A stretch of DNA of 64,000 nt, from contig CAWDGV010000012.1 in the NCBI GenBank assembly GCA_963801985.1, positions 310,001 to 374,000 of the forward strand, written 5' to 3'. Shown here piece after piece: positions 43,302-53,029 of this stretch (position 1 is its first letter; every line of letters starts with the position of its first letter). The notes beneath the pieces were generated by a model, which made no database searches, was not told the DNA's origin, and saw only the letters and a program-made list of their open reading frames with translations. The DNA comes from JABDQZ01 sp963801985 (lineage in GTDB: Bacteria > Pseudomonadota > Gammaproteobacteria > Chromatiales > Chromatiaceae). The position numbers were made by a program, and so were the translations under genes.

Positions 43302-45311
43302 TTATAAAGCGGCTTCGCTGAAGTTGAAACTCATGCTCTCACTGGCCGGTGAAATAAAGTCACCCTGAATATAATCGGCATTACTTGTCCAGTGCAGGTT
43401 CACATATCTGGGATCAGAGATGTCGGCGACAATGACCTTGGTTTGCAGTCTGTGGGCCTGGTGGATAAAGGTGTTGATCACGCTGTTTTCAGTTTCCAGT
43501 AATTTCGGTGAGACTTTGATGAAGTCAACATTCAGGAAACGCAATAATTTGAAAGCGGCTTTCTTGGCTGGAAAATCCGTAATGCAAATTTTGATTCCCA
43601 TACTCTCCAGTTGCGTGAAATACGCTTTGCTGCCTTTGATATCTGAAGTCAGATCATTAAGGCTGTATTCCAGGACGAGTTGGGTGCCAGCCATTTGCCT
43701 GGCACGTAACTTCGAACGAATCCATTCCGGGTCTATCTTGTTAATAATGTCATGCGATGACAGCGGCATAAAAATAGTACCTTTTTTATCTTCCCTGATT
43801 AGTTCGCGAATGGCATCCAGAGCCTGGTCAATTGCCCATTGATCAAGGCTTTGCTGTAGATCATGTTGTCTTACTATCTCAGCCATATCTTTCCAATAGG
43901 TAACAGTGCCATCATCAGGCAGGCTGATAATCAAAGAATAGTTATCATCGGTATGTTCCTGAACCCCCAGGACAGGCTGGAAATAATTTCTGAGTCCACC
44001 TGTATCAAGCGCCTTTGAAATTTTGTCTCTATAAATTTCATCCTTGGTAGGTGCTTCATCCGCTGCGTTCTCTGAAATCTCTTTGTCAGCTTCTGTGAGC
44101 AGACTGATATCGATATTTCCCTGCGAGTCGCTAGCATGTGGTTCGGGCAGATCCTCGGTTGAATCCCCTGTCTGCTGGAGCCTGATGGCATGAATCAGGT
44201 CCCTGGTGCGCTTGATACGGTTCTTGATAATGGCGATGAGATACTTTGGTCGAATCGGCTTGCTGATAAAATCATCACCGCCAAGCACCAGGGCATCAAT
44301 CTGCTTGTCCAGGTCGGTTTCGCCGGACAGGAAAATAATGGGTGTTGCAATAAATCTAAGGTCATCACGAATGATGGTTGTTAGTTCCAGCCCATTGGCA
44401 TCCGGCATATAGATATCCATGAAGATGAGATCCGGAATGAATTTTTTTAAAGCGTCCATGACATCCAGCGGATGAGTGACTGTTTCGGTCAGCATACCGC
44501 CTTTTTTTAGGATGGATGCGGCAAAATCTGCCTGCGTAGGATCATCCTCGATAATTAATACCTTGTCCTGTTGAGGCGGTTCAGGCGTAGTGATGTTAAC
44601 AATTTCTGCACAAATCTGGTTGCTGTCATGTGGTGGGGAAAAGTAACGGGCAGCGCCGGCCTGCATTGCAGCCAGTCTCATACTGATATCGTCTTTATTA
44701 CTGATAAATATGAGGGGGATGGGCTTGCGAGAGATAGATGCCCGCCTGGCAATATCATCTCGTAAAGAGGCAATAGCCGGCAATAAGCCGGTTTCGACAA
44801 TGATGGCAGCGGGTGATGCATCATCAAGTGATTGCCTCAGCATTTCACTATTCTGAAACTGATGGATGTTGTACTGCCATGCCTGCAGCAGCGAAGAGAT
44901 TTCTGCTGTAATGGGCATATCTTTACATAACATGAACAGGTTGTAGTTCCTGTCAGGCTGCCCACTGTTATATGCCTGCTGGCTAATGCTGAGGGCCTGT
45001 TCGAGTAAATCAAATAACTGGTTTATTTCTTCAATCTGTCTGGAATTAGGTATGTTTTTCGTGTTGATAAAGCTGTCGAAGTATTGCTGAATTGTTGCGG
45101 ACTGTCGCTCCATTTCCGGCATGTCATGCAAAGCAGTTTTACTGGCGATTTCGCTGATAACATCATAGAGCTTCTCAAAGGAGGTCTCTGACCACAGGCT
45201 TTGTGAAATTTTATTCCACGTCTGGCGGGAAGAGGCGAGTAATTCAGGTAAAGTTTCCAGTAAATTTTCTTTACTGTTGTCATCCGCAAGAAAGTCAGAC
45301 GGCTCATTCAT
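43302..45311 (-). CDS. Receiver protein with degenerate EAL domain
   Basis: A 669-residue signalling protein. Residues about 1-100 are helical and Hpt-like. About 115-250 resemble a receiver that lacks the aspartates. About 254-375 is an intact receiver (VLIIEDDPTQ, phospho-acceptor in LIFMDIYMPDANG, Lys in ISKPIRP). Residues about 430-669 have the EAL fold, but the catalytic signature is gone: the EAL motif is absent, and DDFGTG reads TDFPAKKAAF. It probably binds c-di-GMP or a partner rather than hydrolysing it. It is transcribed divergently from the hybrid kinase at 45434. Confidence 0.8.
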   Translation of the reverse strand: MNEPSDFLADDNSKENLLETLPELLASSRQTWNKISQSLWSETSFEKLYDVISEIASKTALHDMPEMERQSATIQQYFDSFINTKNIPNSRQIEEINQLFDLLEQALSISQQAYNSGQPDRNYNLFMLCKDMPITAEISSLLQAWQYNIHQFQNSEMLRQSLDDASPAAIIVETGLLPAIASLRDDIARRASISRKPIPLIFISNKDDISMRLAAMQAGAARYFSPPHDSNQICAEIVNITTPEPPQQDKVLIIEDDPTQADFAASILKKGGMLTETVTHPLDVMDALKKFIPDLIFMDIYMPDANGLELTTIIRDDLRFIATPIIFLSGETDLDKQIDALVLGGDDFISKPIRPKYLIAIIKNRIKRTRDLIHAIRLQQTGDSTEDLPEPHASDSQGNIDISLLTEADKEISENAADEAPTKDEIYRDKISKALDTGGLRNYFQPVLGVQEHTDDNYSLIISLPDDGTVTYWKDMAEIVRQHDLQQSLDQWAIDQALDAIRELIREDKKGTIFMPLSSHDIINKIDPEWIRSKLRARQMAGTQLVLEYSLNDLTSDIKGSKAYFTQLESMGIKICITDFPAKKAAFKLLRFLNVDFIKVSPKLLETENSVINTFIHQAHRLQTKVIVADISDPRYVNLHWTSNADYIQGDFISPASESMSFNFSEAAL

Positions 45312-45433
45312 TGGTTTATTTATTCCTGGTTGTCATTAATTCAGTGTCTGATTAACGGTTTTTGTTACTATTAAAGAAGCAATGACTATTCCTACAAACA
45401 ATCGACCAGAAGGTTATTGAGTCATTATTTTTT

Positions 45434-48154
45434 ATGCAGACTGCTAACAATAATAGATTGACTATGTTGCTTGGGCAACAAGGTGTTGAGCCTGGAGATT
45501 TTGCTGTCGCATCGCTGGCCTCCCTGGCTGGAGTGCTGCTGATTCTGCTCCAGGTACAAACAGAAGTTCCGCAAATCTCCTCGTGGTCAATGACGCTGCT
45601 TGTACTGACGATTGTTCTTTTTTTAATCGCCCTGTCTACATATTCAAATTTTAAACAAAGTGCTGAAAAGCATCTGCTGGGATTAAATTTCCTGTCGCTG
45701 CTATTGCTGCTTGTTTGCGGGATGTCCTGGGGAAGTCTGTATGGTGTACTGGCGGAGTACCAGCAGCCTGCTTCGACCAATAAAGGCTTCTGGATCAGTA
45801 TGCTGGTTACCCTGTCGGTGGCCGCCGTTTTCAGGCGGCAGACTGCTGTTCAGATGCTCTGGGTTTCCATGGTCTATTTCCCAATACTCTTTTACATTGT
45901 GGGTGGACATTGGCAGTCTGGTCATGATGCTATCCAGGTAATGCTGATTATGCTTGTGATCATTATTTTTCCAGTTTTTTTTGCGACGAAAAGAAAAGCG
46001 CAGATCGAGGATCCACATGACTACGAAAAATTAAAGAAAGAATATGATGATCTGCGCATTGCCTTTGCAGCCCAGGATTCGGCGATTGGTGCAGAAACTG
46101 CATTAAGGCAGGCAGTTGAGGAATCTTTGAGAGAGGCAAACCGGGTGGCCGAAGCGGCTAACCGTTCCAAAACCGAATTTATGGCCACGGTGGGGCATGA
46201 AATCAGAACGCCACTCAACGGTATTTTGCCGATACTCGAAATCCTGTCTGACACGGAGCTTGATCATGAGCAAAAGCAACTGGTACATACCGCCTCTTAC
46301 TCCTCGCGTCATTTGCTGAGAATCATCAATGATGTTCTGGATTTTTCCAAGGCAGAGGTCGGTAAGCTTGAAATTGAAAATATTGAGCTGGACCTGCATG
46401 AGCTGGTTTATTCCATCACCGGCCTGATGAAGCAGGCGGCAGAGGCCAAGAAGCTTAACTTGAAAGTCATATTGTCTCCCGAACTTCCCCGTTTTGTCAG
46501 GGGGGATTCACTTCGCCTTAAACAGATCATTACAAACCTGCTGAGTAATGCGCTGAAATTTACCGATAAAGGTAGTATTTCACTGGAAGTTACCCTGCGT
46601 CATGAACATGTCAAGGAAGTTGAGTTGATGTTCACCGTGCGTGACACCGGGATTGGTATGTCAGAACAGACAACAGGCAAACTGTTTCGCTCTTTTACCC
46701 AGGCGGATGCATCGACTACTCGCACCCATGGAGGTACAGGTCTGGGGCTGGCAATCTGTAAACGCCTGGTGGAGCTGATGGGTGGTGAAATTGGTGTGCA
46801 ATCTGTTTTGAGTAGGGGTTCGACTTTCTGGTTCGTACTGCCGATGCGTAAATCACTTAAGGATGTGCCAGCATTGAGAGAACATGTGCAGGATGCACGG
46901 ATACTTTTTTATTCCAACAGCGAAGAAACACCGGATGAACTCAAGTTGCTGCAGCAGGAGTGCCAGATCAGCATAGAAATTAGTCAGGATCTTGATGATG
47001 CGATCGAAAGGGTAAGCCGGGCCTCCCGTCCCGGTGCGAAAAATTTTTATGACCTGGTTGTTATTGATGCTTTTGGGCATGAAGTGGCTGTGACATCAGA
47101 GTTGTTGTCTTTCAGGAAGTACCTGCAGCACTCGTTTACGCAGGTGATGGTGGTCAATGCATTGCCGCATCATGAGCAGGATTTTAAGGCTGCGGGCGCT
47201 GATGCCGTTTTGATGCGTCCGTTCAAGGCGGAAATATTTCGCCAGAGAATTTACCGTTTACTGGATGTTGGCCTGGGCCATGTTCTGGACGATGTGCCGG
47301 AAGACGGGTTGATACTGCAGGACTTGCTTTCAGTAGAGGAATTCAGTGCCAGCAGTATTCTGGATAGCCAGCCGGATATTGACGCAAACTCGGGTCATGG
47401 CGGTGTGGTTCTGCTGGTTGAAGACAATCCGGTCAACCTTGCTGTTGCCCGCCGCATGTTGCAGATGCAGGGTCTGAAGGTTGAAGTGGCCAAAGATGGT
47501 CAACAGGCACTGGATGTGCTGCAGGCGAAGCAGTATGACCTGGTCTTCATGGACTGCCAGATGCCTAATATGGATGGTTATGAGGCGACACGACGCTGGC
47601 GGGAGTTCGAGCAAAATCGCGGCTTGCAGCATGTCAATATTATTGCAATGACGGCTAACGCGATGCGTGGTGACAGGGAAAAATGTATAGCAGCGCAAAT
47701 GGATGACTATCTTGCCAAGCCGCTGACAATCTCACACCTTAAAGAAATGCTTGCCAGGTGGCTACCGGGTAATACCCTGGTTCCTCAGGATGAGGTTGCA
47801 CCGTTAAAAGAGGTTCCGGATGATGGTTTGCTGGATGACGCGGTCCTGTCAGAGTTGCAGCAGGTTATGGGTGATGACTTCCAGACTGTCATTTACTCTT
47901 ATCTGCAGCATGCCTCGCAGTTGTTGACAGAAATGAAGCACAAGGCTGAAGAGGGTGACCTGGATACGGTGATGCGTTCGGCGCATTCATTTAAATCCAG
48001 TAGCAAGAATGTCGGAGCAATGCAGTTAGGCGAAGAAGCGAGGAAGCTTGAAGAGCAGGTCAGGGCGGGTGAGGATGTTGATTTACAGCAGGCCGTACAA
48101 AGCCTGGTGATCTCCTATGCTAAAGTCGCCAAGGCGCTCCAGGATTTTATCTGA
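45434..48154 (+). CDS. Hybrid histidine kinase with RpfC-like architecture
   Basis: A 906-residue kinase. Six hydrophobic helices (about 25-180) form a membrane sensor. HisKA has GHEIRTPLNG (about 254-263) and HATPase has GTGLGLAICKRL. A degenerate receiver (about 480-620) is followed by an intact receiver (VLLVEDNPVNLAVARRML, phospho-Asp in VFMDCQMPNMDGYE). A C-terminal Hpt has its His in MRSAHSFKSSSKNVG. The order resembles RpfC. No RpfF-type synthase gene is present here, so the signal is unknown. The divergent REC/degenerate-EAL protein is the natural candidate partner. Confidence 0.88.
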   Translation: MQTANNNRLTMLLGQQGVEPGDFAVASLASLAGVLLILLQVQTEVPQISSWSMTLLVLTIVLFLIALSTYSNFKQSAEKHLLGLNFLSLLLLLVCGMSWGSLYGVLAEYQQPASTNKGFWISMLVTLSVAAVFRRQTAVQMLWVSMVYFPILFYIVGGHWQSGHDAIQVMLIMLVIIIFPVFFATKRKAQIEDPHDYEKLKKEYDDLRIAFAAQDSAIGAETALRQAVEESLREANRVAEAANRSKTEFMATVGHEIRTPLNGILPILEILSDTELDHEQKQLVHTASYSSRHLLRIINDVLDFSKAEVGKLEIENIELDLHELVYSITGLMKQAAEAKKLNLKVILSPELPRFVRGDSLRLKQIITNLLSNALKFTDKGSISLEVTLRHEHVKEVELMFTVRDTGIGMSEQTTGKLFRSFTQADASTTRTHGGTGLGLAICKRLVELMGGEIGVQSVLSRGSTFWFVLPMRKSLKDVPALREHVQDARILFYSNSEETPDELKLLQQECQISIEISQDLDDAIERVSRASRPGAKNFYDLVVIDAFGHEVAVTSELLSFRKYLQHSFTQVMVVNALPHHEQDFKAAGADAVLMRPFKAEIFRQRIYRLLDVGLGHVLDDVPEDGLILQDLLSVEEFSASSILDSQPDIDANSGHGGVVLLVEDNPVNLAVARRMLQMQGLKVEVAKDGQQALDVLQAKQYDLVFMDCQMPNMDGYEATRRWREFEQNRGLQHVNIIAMTANAMRGDREKCIAAQMDDYLAKPLTISHLKEMLARWLPGNTLVPQDEVAPLKEVPDDGLLDDAVLSELQQVMGDDFQTVIYSYLQHASQLLTEMKHKAEEGDLDTVMRSAHSFKSSSKNVGAMQLGEEARKLEEQVRAGEDVDLQQAVQSLVISYAKVAKALQDFI

Positions 48155-48206
48155 TCAAATGCAGATGGAACGCCCAACTGTGCTGGCAGGTCCAGCACAA
48201 TTTGTA

Positions 48207-49616
48207 TTACAGCGACTCTGAAGCAAAGTCTGCCAGTCGTGATCTTTCACCGCGCTGCAGCGTGATGTGACCACTGTGTTCCCAGTTTTTGAAGCGATCA
48301 ACCACGTAGGTTAAGCCTGATGATGTTTCAGTCAGGTAAGGTGTGTCGATCTGCGCCACGTTACCCAGGCATACAATCTTGGTACCCGGGCCTGCGCGGG
48401 TTATCAGGGTTTTCATCTGTTTTGGCGTGAGGTTCTGCGCTTCGTCCAGAATAATGTATTTATTCAGGAATGTGCGTCCGCGCATGAAGTTTAGCGAGTG
48501 AATCCTGATGCGCGAACGCAGCAGGTCATCAGTTGCTGCGCGGCCCCACTCACCACCTTCCGTCTGCGTCAGGACTTCCAGGTTATCCATCAGGGCCCCC
48601 ATCCAGGGAGTCATTTTTTCTTCTTCTGTACCGGGTAAAAAGCCGATGTCTTCACCCACAGGTACTGTGACACGACTCATGATGATTTCTTGGTAAATAT
48701 TGTGGTCGAGCACCTGTGTCAGACCGGCTGCCAGGGCGAGCAGGGTTTTACCAGTTCCTGCAGTCCCCAGCAGACTGACAAAATCGATCTCAGGATTCAT
48801 TAACAGGTTTAGCGCAAAGTTCTGTTGACGGTTGCGCGCATTAATACCCCAGACTGAACGTTTGCTGACGCGGTAATCATCTACCAGCTCAATCATTGCG
48901 TCACCATTATCCTTGGAAACGACAGTAGCTTCAAAACCGGCATCTTCTTCAGTATAGAGAAACTGGTTGGGGTACCAGCTTTCAGTGTCCGGTCCTTCGA
49001 TGCGATAAAAGGTGTGTCCATCCTCGCGCCAGGACTCCATGTTCTTGCTGTGTGTTTCCCAAAAGTCGTCAGGCAGTTCGGTTTCGCCTTTATATAGCAG
49101 ACTCAGGTCGTCCAGTGCCTTGTCATTCTGATAATCTTCAGCGGGTAGACCCACGACTGCCGCCTTGATTCTCAGGTTGATATCTTTAGAAACCAGGATG
49201 ACTTCACTGTCTTTGTGTCTGTCCTGTAAAGCCAGGGCGGTAGATAAAATATCGTTATCCGGTGTATTGCCAGGCAGCGTGGCAGGTAAACGGTTGTCCA
49301 GGGTTTCTGTCTGGAAAAAAACATGACCGCACTGCTGTTGCTCTTTCTCTTCATTGCCGTGTTTGACACAGGGCAGTGCCAATCCGGAAGAAATTTCTGC
49401 TGACGTTGCACTCGACATCAGTTCATCCAGGAAACGACTGACCTGGCGGACGTTGCGGGCAACTTCCGACACACCTTTTTTGCCCTTGTCCAATTCTTCC
49501 AGCACGACCATGGGCAGAAAAATATTGTGTTCTGCAAACCGGAAAATTGCAGTGGGGTCATGCATTAAAACATTGGTATCAAGGACGTAAATTCTGGGGC
49601 TGTTATGTGGAACCAT
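48207..49616 (-). CDS. PhoH2 (PIN domain plus PhoH ATPase)
   Basis: A 469-residue fusion. The N-terminal PIN-type nuclease (YVLDTNVLMHDP, residues about 8-20; acidic residues in the metal site) is joined to a PhoH-like ATPase with Walker A GTAGTGKTLLAL (about 283-294) and Walker B region YIILDEAQN (about 392-400). PhoH2 proteins act as RNA helicase/RNases in other bacteria. It lies 38 bases downstream of the bcp stop, so the two are on the same strand. Confidence 0.9.
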   Translation of the reverse strand: MVPHNSPRIYVLDTNVLMHDPTAIFRFAEHNIFLPMVVLEELDKGKKGVSEVARNVRQVSRFLDELMSSATSAEISSGLALPCVKHGNEEKEQQQCGHVFFQTETLDNRLPATLPGNTPDNDILSTALALQDRHKDSEVILVSKDINLRIKAAVVGLPAEDYQNDKALDDLSLLYKGETELPDDFWETHSKNMESWREDGHTFYRIEGPDTESWYPNQFLYTEEDAGFEATVVSKDNGDAMIELVDDYRVSKRSVWGINARNRQQNFALNLLMNPEIDFVSLLGTAGTGKTLLALAAGLTQVLDHNIYQEIIMSRVTVPVGEDIGFLPGTEEEKMTPWMGALMDNLEVLTQTEGGEWGRAATDDLLRSRIRIHSLNFMRGRTFLNKYIILDEAQNLTPKQMKTLITRAGPGTKIVCLGNVAQIDTPYLTETSSGLTYVVDRFKNWEHSGHITLQRGERSRLADFASESL

Positions 49617-49654
49617 AAGATTATACTTTGGTGGTAGGTTTTGTGGGTCTGGAC

Positions 49655-50130
49655 CTATTTTTTGTTATGTGTTTTTACCGCTTCAAGAACTTCTTCTACA
49701 TGGCCTTTAACCTTTACACCACGCCATTCCTGCTGCAGTTTACCCTCACGGTCAATAAGAAAGTACTGCGTTCAATACCGCGCACTTTTTTTCCGTACAT
49801 GTTTTTCATTTTAATGACATCAAAAGCATGGCACAGGCTTTCGTCCTTGTCAGACAAAAGTTCAAAAGGGAAGCCCTGCTTATCCTTGAAATTCTGTTGT
49901 GCCTTAACACTGTCACGTGAAACTCCCAGTATCACGGTAGACTGGCGGCGAAACTTGTTAATGGTTTCCGCAAAATCCTTGCCTTCCAGGGTGCAGCCCG
50001 GGGTACTTGCCTTTGGATAAAAATACAAAACGATATTTTTACCAAGAAAGTCAGAGAATTTTATTTTTTTATTACTGGTGGCGGGCAATTCAATATCGCT
50101 TACTTTTTTGCCAATTTTTACGACACTCAT
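49655..50130 (-). pseudogene. bcp: Peroxiredoxin Bcp, C-terminus frameshifted (-1)
   Basis: A Bcp/PrxQ peroxiredoxin. The peroxidatic Cys is in STPGCTLEGKDF (about residue 46). The frame runs from ATG 50130 through IERSTFL and then slips: the in-frame stop comes at 49714-49716 after LTVRVNCSRNGVV. The expected C-terminus (REGKLQQEWRGVKVKGHVEE and onward) is open in the next frame to a TAG at 49655-49657, giving about 158 aa. A single base missing at about 49769 explains it. It follows gcvR after 3 bases. Confidence 0.85.
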
Positions 50131-50133
50131 TTT

Positions 50134-50673
50134 TTATCCTTTGGAAGGTTCCAGAACAGCATCCAGGTTCATGGAGTCACAGAACTCCATAAAGTCCTCT
50201 CTTAATGTGGAAATCTGCTGGTCTGTTGGAATACCTACAGTCATTCGCACGGCAAACATGGGGGTTCCTGTATGTGCTGCTGAATAGCTGGAAGTGTTCA
50301 TGTCCTCGATATTAATACCTCGCGTCGAAAAGAAGCTGGCCAGATGATGCACAATACCAGGATGATCGAGAGACACAACATCAACAATGTAAGGCAGTAA
50401 GGCTGGTCCCTGTGGACGTTCCTCGGTACGTTTTGTGATGATGGTCAGCTCAAGTTTGCGGGAAAGTTCATCGATTGAGTCTTCCAGTTTCGCAAGCTGG
50501 TTCCACTGACCTTCAACCATTTGCAATAATGCAAATTCACCGCCTAGCACAGTCATGCGTGTATCGCAGATATTGCATCCCAGATCAAAAACAGCTTTGG
50601 AAAGTTGATCGACGATTCCGGATTTGTCTTTGCCCAGGGCGGATAGGACCAGATAGCTTTTGTTGCTCGGCAT
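50134..50673 (-). CDS. gcvR: Glycine cleavage system transcriptional repressor-type ACT protein
   Basis: A 179-residue protein with two ACT domains (YLVLSALGKDKSGIVDQLSK; LPYIVDVVSLDHPGIVHHLA). In E. coli GcvR binds GcvA and glycine to control the glycine cleavage operon. The gcvR-bcp pair facing dapA-bamC is the arrangement of E. coli, supporting the name. Confidence 0.88.
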   Translation of the reverse strand: MPSNKSYLVLSALGKDKSGIVDQLSKAVFDLGCNICDTRMTVLGGEFALLQMVEGQWNQLAKLEDSIDELSRKLELTIITKRTEERPQGPALLPYIVDVVSLDHPGIVHHLASFFSTRGINIEDMNTSSYSAAHTGTPMFAVRMTVGIPTDQQISTLREDFMEFCDSMNLDAVLEPSKG

Positions 50674-50833
50674 ATTCTTTATATTACCTGTTTGATATCC
50701 CAGCTTGTATGCAGGGAATTTTATTGGTTATTTTGCCACGATGTCATTGCTGGATGACTAGCAGTTTACATTTATGGACCGATTCATGCATTTCATAGCT
50801 CCAGTGCTCTAGGTTACCGGACGTTTACTTGTC

Positions 50834-50863
50834 TTGTCACTGCCTGAACTGACAAGTTAGAAT
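50834..50863 (+). promoter_or_regulatory. Predicted dapA promoter with an overlapping inverted repeat
   Basis: TTGTCA (-35, 50834-50839) and TAGAAT (-10, 50858-50863) are 18 bases apart. The repeat CTTGTCA (50833-50839) / TGACAAG (50850-50856) spans the -35 and spacer, so a dimeric regulator could sit on the promoter. The rest of the gap to gcvR holds nothing recognisable. Confidence 0.5.
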
Positions 50864-50902
50864 GGTTTTTTGTGTTAAATGCGGGAATCTTCAGGAGAAT
50901 CC

Positions 50903-51778
50903 ATGTTTCGCGGCAGTATGGTGGCACTTGTCACACCCATGACCATTCAGGGCGATGTCGACTTTGACAGCCTCAAGGCATTGATTGAATGGCATATTTC
51001 CGAGGGTACTGATGCCATAGTGGCAATGGGTACCACAGGTGAATCCGCGACACTCGATGAGCGGGAGCATTGCGAAGTAATCGGGCGTGTCGTTGATATG
51101 GTGGCCGGTCGCATCCCCGTGATTGCCGGTACCGGTGCCAATTCAACGACTGAAGCCATCAGCCTGACTCGCTGTGCCATGCAATCTGGCGCAGATGCGG
51201 CTCTTCTGGTGACACCTTATTACAACAAGCCAACCCAGGAAGGTCTCTATCTGCACTATAAGGCCATTGCAGAAGCTGTTGATATTCCACAGATTTTATA
51301 TAATGTGCCAAGCAGGACGGCGTGTGACCTGCTGCCCGAAACAGTAGGCAGACTTGCCCGGCTTCCCGGGATTGTCGGTATTAAAGAGGCGACTGGAGAC
51401 CTCTCCCGCCTGCAGCAGATTCGCTCGTTGTGTGGTGAAGATTTTGATGTCTTCAGTGGTGACGATGCGACTGGTTGCGAATTCATGTTATCCGGTGGGC
51501 AGGGTGTTATTTCGGTGACAAATAACGTGGCGCCACGAGCCATGCATGAGATGTGTGAGTTTGCCCTGGCCGGTGAGCGGGAAAGTGCCGAGAAAGTGAA
51601 CCAGCGATTGAACGGGTTGCATCATGAGCTGTTCCTGGAAGCCAATCCTATCCCGGTAAAGTGGGCGCTGGCTGAAATGGGTAAAATCGGGCAGGGTATC
51701 CGTCTGCCCTTGACCTGGCTTTCTGCCAAATTTCATGAGCCTTTGAGACAGGCGATGAAACAGGCGCAGGTACTTTGA
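50903..51778 (+). CDS. dapA: 4-hydroxy-tetrahydrodipicolinate synthase
   Basis: A 291-residue DapA: GTTGESATLDEREH (pyruvate-contact Thr pair), catalytic Tyr in YNVPSRTACD and Schiff-base Lys in IVGIKEATGD. It condenses pyruvate with aspartate semialdehyde toward lysine and diaminopimelate. ATG 50903 follows AGGAGA; an in-frame ATG at 50879 is less likely. bamC follows. Confidence 0.96.
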   Translation: MFRGSMVALVTPMTIQGDVDFDSLKALIEWHISEGTDAIVAMGTTGESATLDEREHCEVIGRVVDMVAGRIPVIAGTGANSTTEAISLTRCAMQSGADAALLVTPYYNKPTQEGLYLHYKAIAEAVDIPQILYNVPSRTACDLLPETVGRLARLPGIVGIKEATGDLSRLQQIRSLCGEDFDVFSGDDATGCEFMLSGGQGVISVTNNVAPRAMHEMCEFALAGERESAEKVNQRLNGLHHELFLEANPIPVKWALAEMGKIGQGIRLPLTWLSAKFHEPLRQAMKQAQVL

Positions 51779-51859
51779 AGGGCGCTTTGCATGCGGCAAT
51801 AACTTTGCCGGGCCGAGTCAATCTCAATCTAACTAATGAATAGAGCTGCTGGACAGACA

Positions 51860-53029
51860 ATGATGAAATTTATAAAAAACCTCTTTACCCTCCTGCTAAC
51901 AGGAAGCCTGGTATTCCTGCAGGGATGCGGCGGCGTCAATGTTGAAGAATACCTGCCGGATAAAAAGGTTGAGTATAAAAAATCAGAGGAGGTTGGCAAT
52001 GATCTGGAATTGCCGCCGGACCTGACCGATGTTCGCACCGGTAATGAGCTGTATATTCCTTCATCGGGTGGGGCTGCCGGTGTTGCTACATACTCTGAGT
52101 TTCTGGACGAAAAAAATATTACTCGCCGGGGGCAAATATCTAACAGCAGTGTTTTACCCAAGGTCGATAATGTGACGCTGAAACGTGAAGGTGATGAGCG
52201 CTGGCTTGTCATTCAGAGTACTCCCCAGGTTGTTTGGCCCAACGTGGTGAGTTTCTGGCAGGAAAACGGCATTTTGTTGGTGGAACAGGACCCTACGGTC
52301 GGTGTAATGAAAACTGGCTGGCTGGAAAACCGTGCTGATATTGAGTCGGACTTCATTACCCGCAATATACGAAAAGTTTTTGATGGAATTTATTCAGCAG
52401 CAACCCGTGACCAGTACAGGGTCAGGCTGGAAGACGGTGACGAGCCCGGTACCACTGAACTTTTCCTGACGCAGTATGGTATGGAAGAGAAAATCCAGAC
52501 TGGTACCACGGGTGAAGCCCAAAATTCGGTCTGGGTTTCCAGGGGCAGCGATCCCGGACTTGAAGCAGAAATGTTACGGCGCCTGATGATTCACCTGGGT
52601 GTCAAGGAACAGCGTGCCCAATCTCAGGTTGCAAAACAGGCGGGTAAGGATGTTAAGCGTTCTGAGCTGGTGCGTAACTCGCGTGAAACCAAGCTGATGA
52701 TTAGCGAGAGCTTTGCCAAGTCCTGGCGTTTGACTGGCCTGGCACTTGACCGTGTTGGTTTTGCAGTAGAGGATCGCGATCGTTCCAAAGGTGTTTATTA
52801 TGTTCGTTACAACGATCCCATGGCTGATGTTGAAACTGAAGATGGTTGGTTGTCCAAGCTGAAGTTCTGGGATGGAACTGATGCAAAGGAACTGGATGCG
52901 CGTTACCAGATATTGCTTTCCTCGGGTAATTTCCAGACTGAAGTTGTTGTCCTTGATGAGCAGGGTACGCAACTGACGACAGAAACAGCTGCCAGGATTC
53001 TTACATTGATACATGAACAAATTCAGTAA
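51860..53029 (+). CDS. bamC: Outer-membrane assembly lipoprotein BamC-like
   Basis: A lipoprotein of the BAM complex that inserts beta-barrels. Lipobox FLQGCG (Cys about residue 20 from ATG 51860) is followed by the extended unstructured segment (ELPPDLTDV) and two helix-grip domains. ATG 51860 (MMKFIKNLF) is preferred because an upstream ATG at 51836 would lengthen the signal peptide. It overlaps the MBL gene by one base. Confidence 0.88.
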   Translation: MMKFIKNLFTLLLTGSLVFLQGCGGVNVEEYLPDKKVEYKKSEEVGNDLELPPDLTDVRTGNELYIPSSGGAAGVATYSEFLDEKNITRRGQISNSSVLPKVDNVTLKREGDERWLVIQSTPQVVWPNVVSFWQENGILLVEQDPTVGVMKTGWLENRADIESDFITRNIRKVFDGIYSAATRDQYRVRLEDGDEPGTTELFLTQYGMEEKIQTGTTGEAQNSVWVSRGSDPGLEAEMLRRLMIHLGVKEQRAQSQVAKQAGKDVKRSELVRNSRETKLMISESFAKSWRLTGLALDRVGFAVEDRDRSKGVYYVRYNDPMADVETEDGWLSKLKFWDGTDAKELDARYQILLSSGNFQTEVVVLDEQGTQLTTETAARILTLIHEQIQ

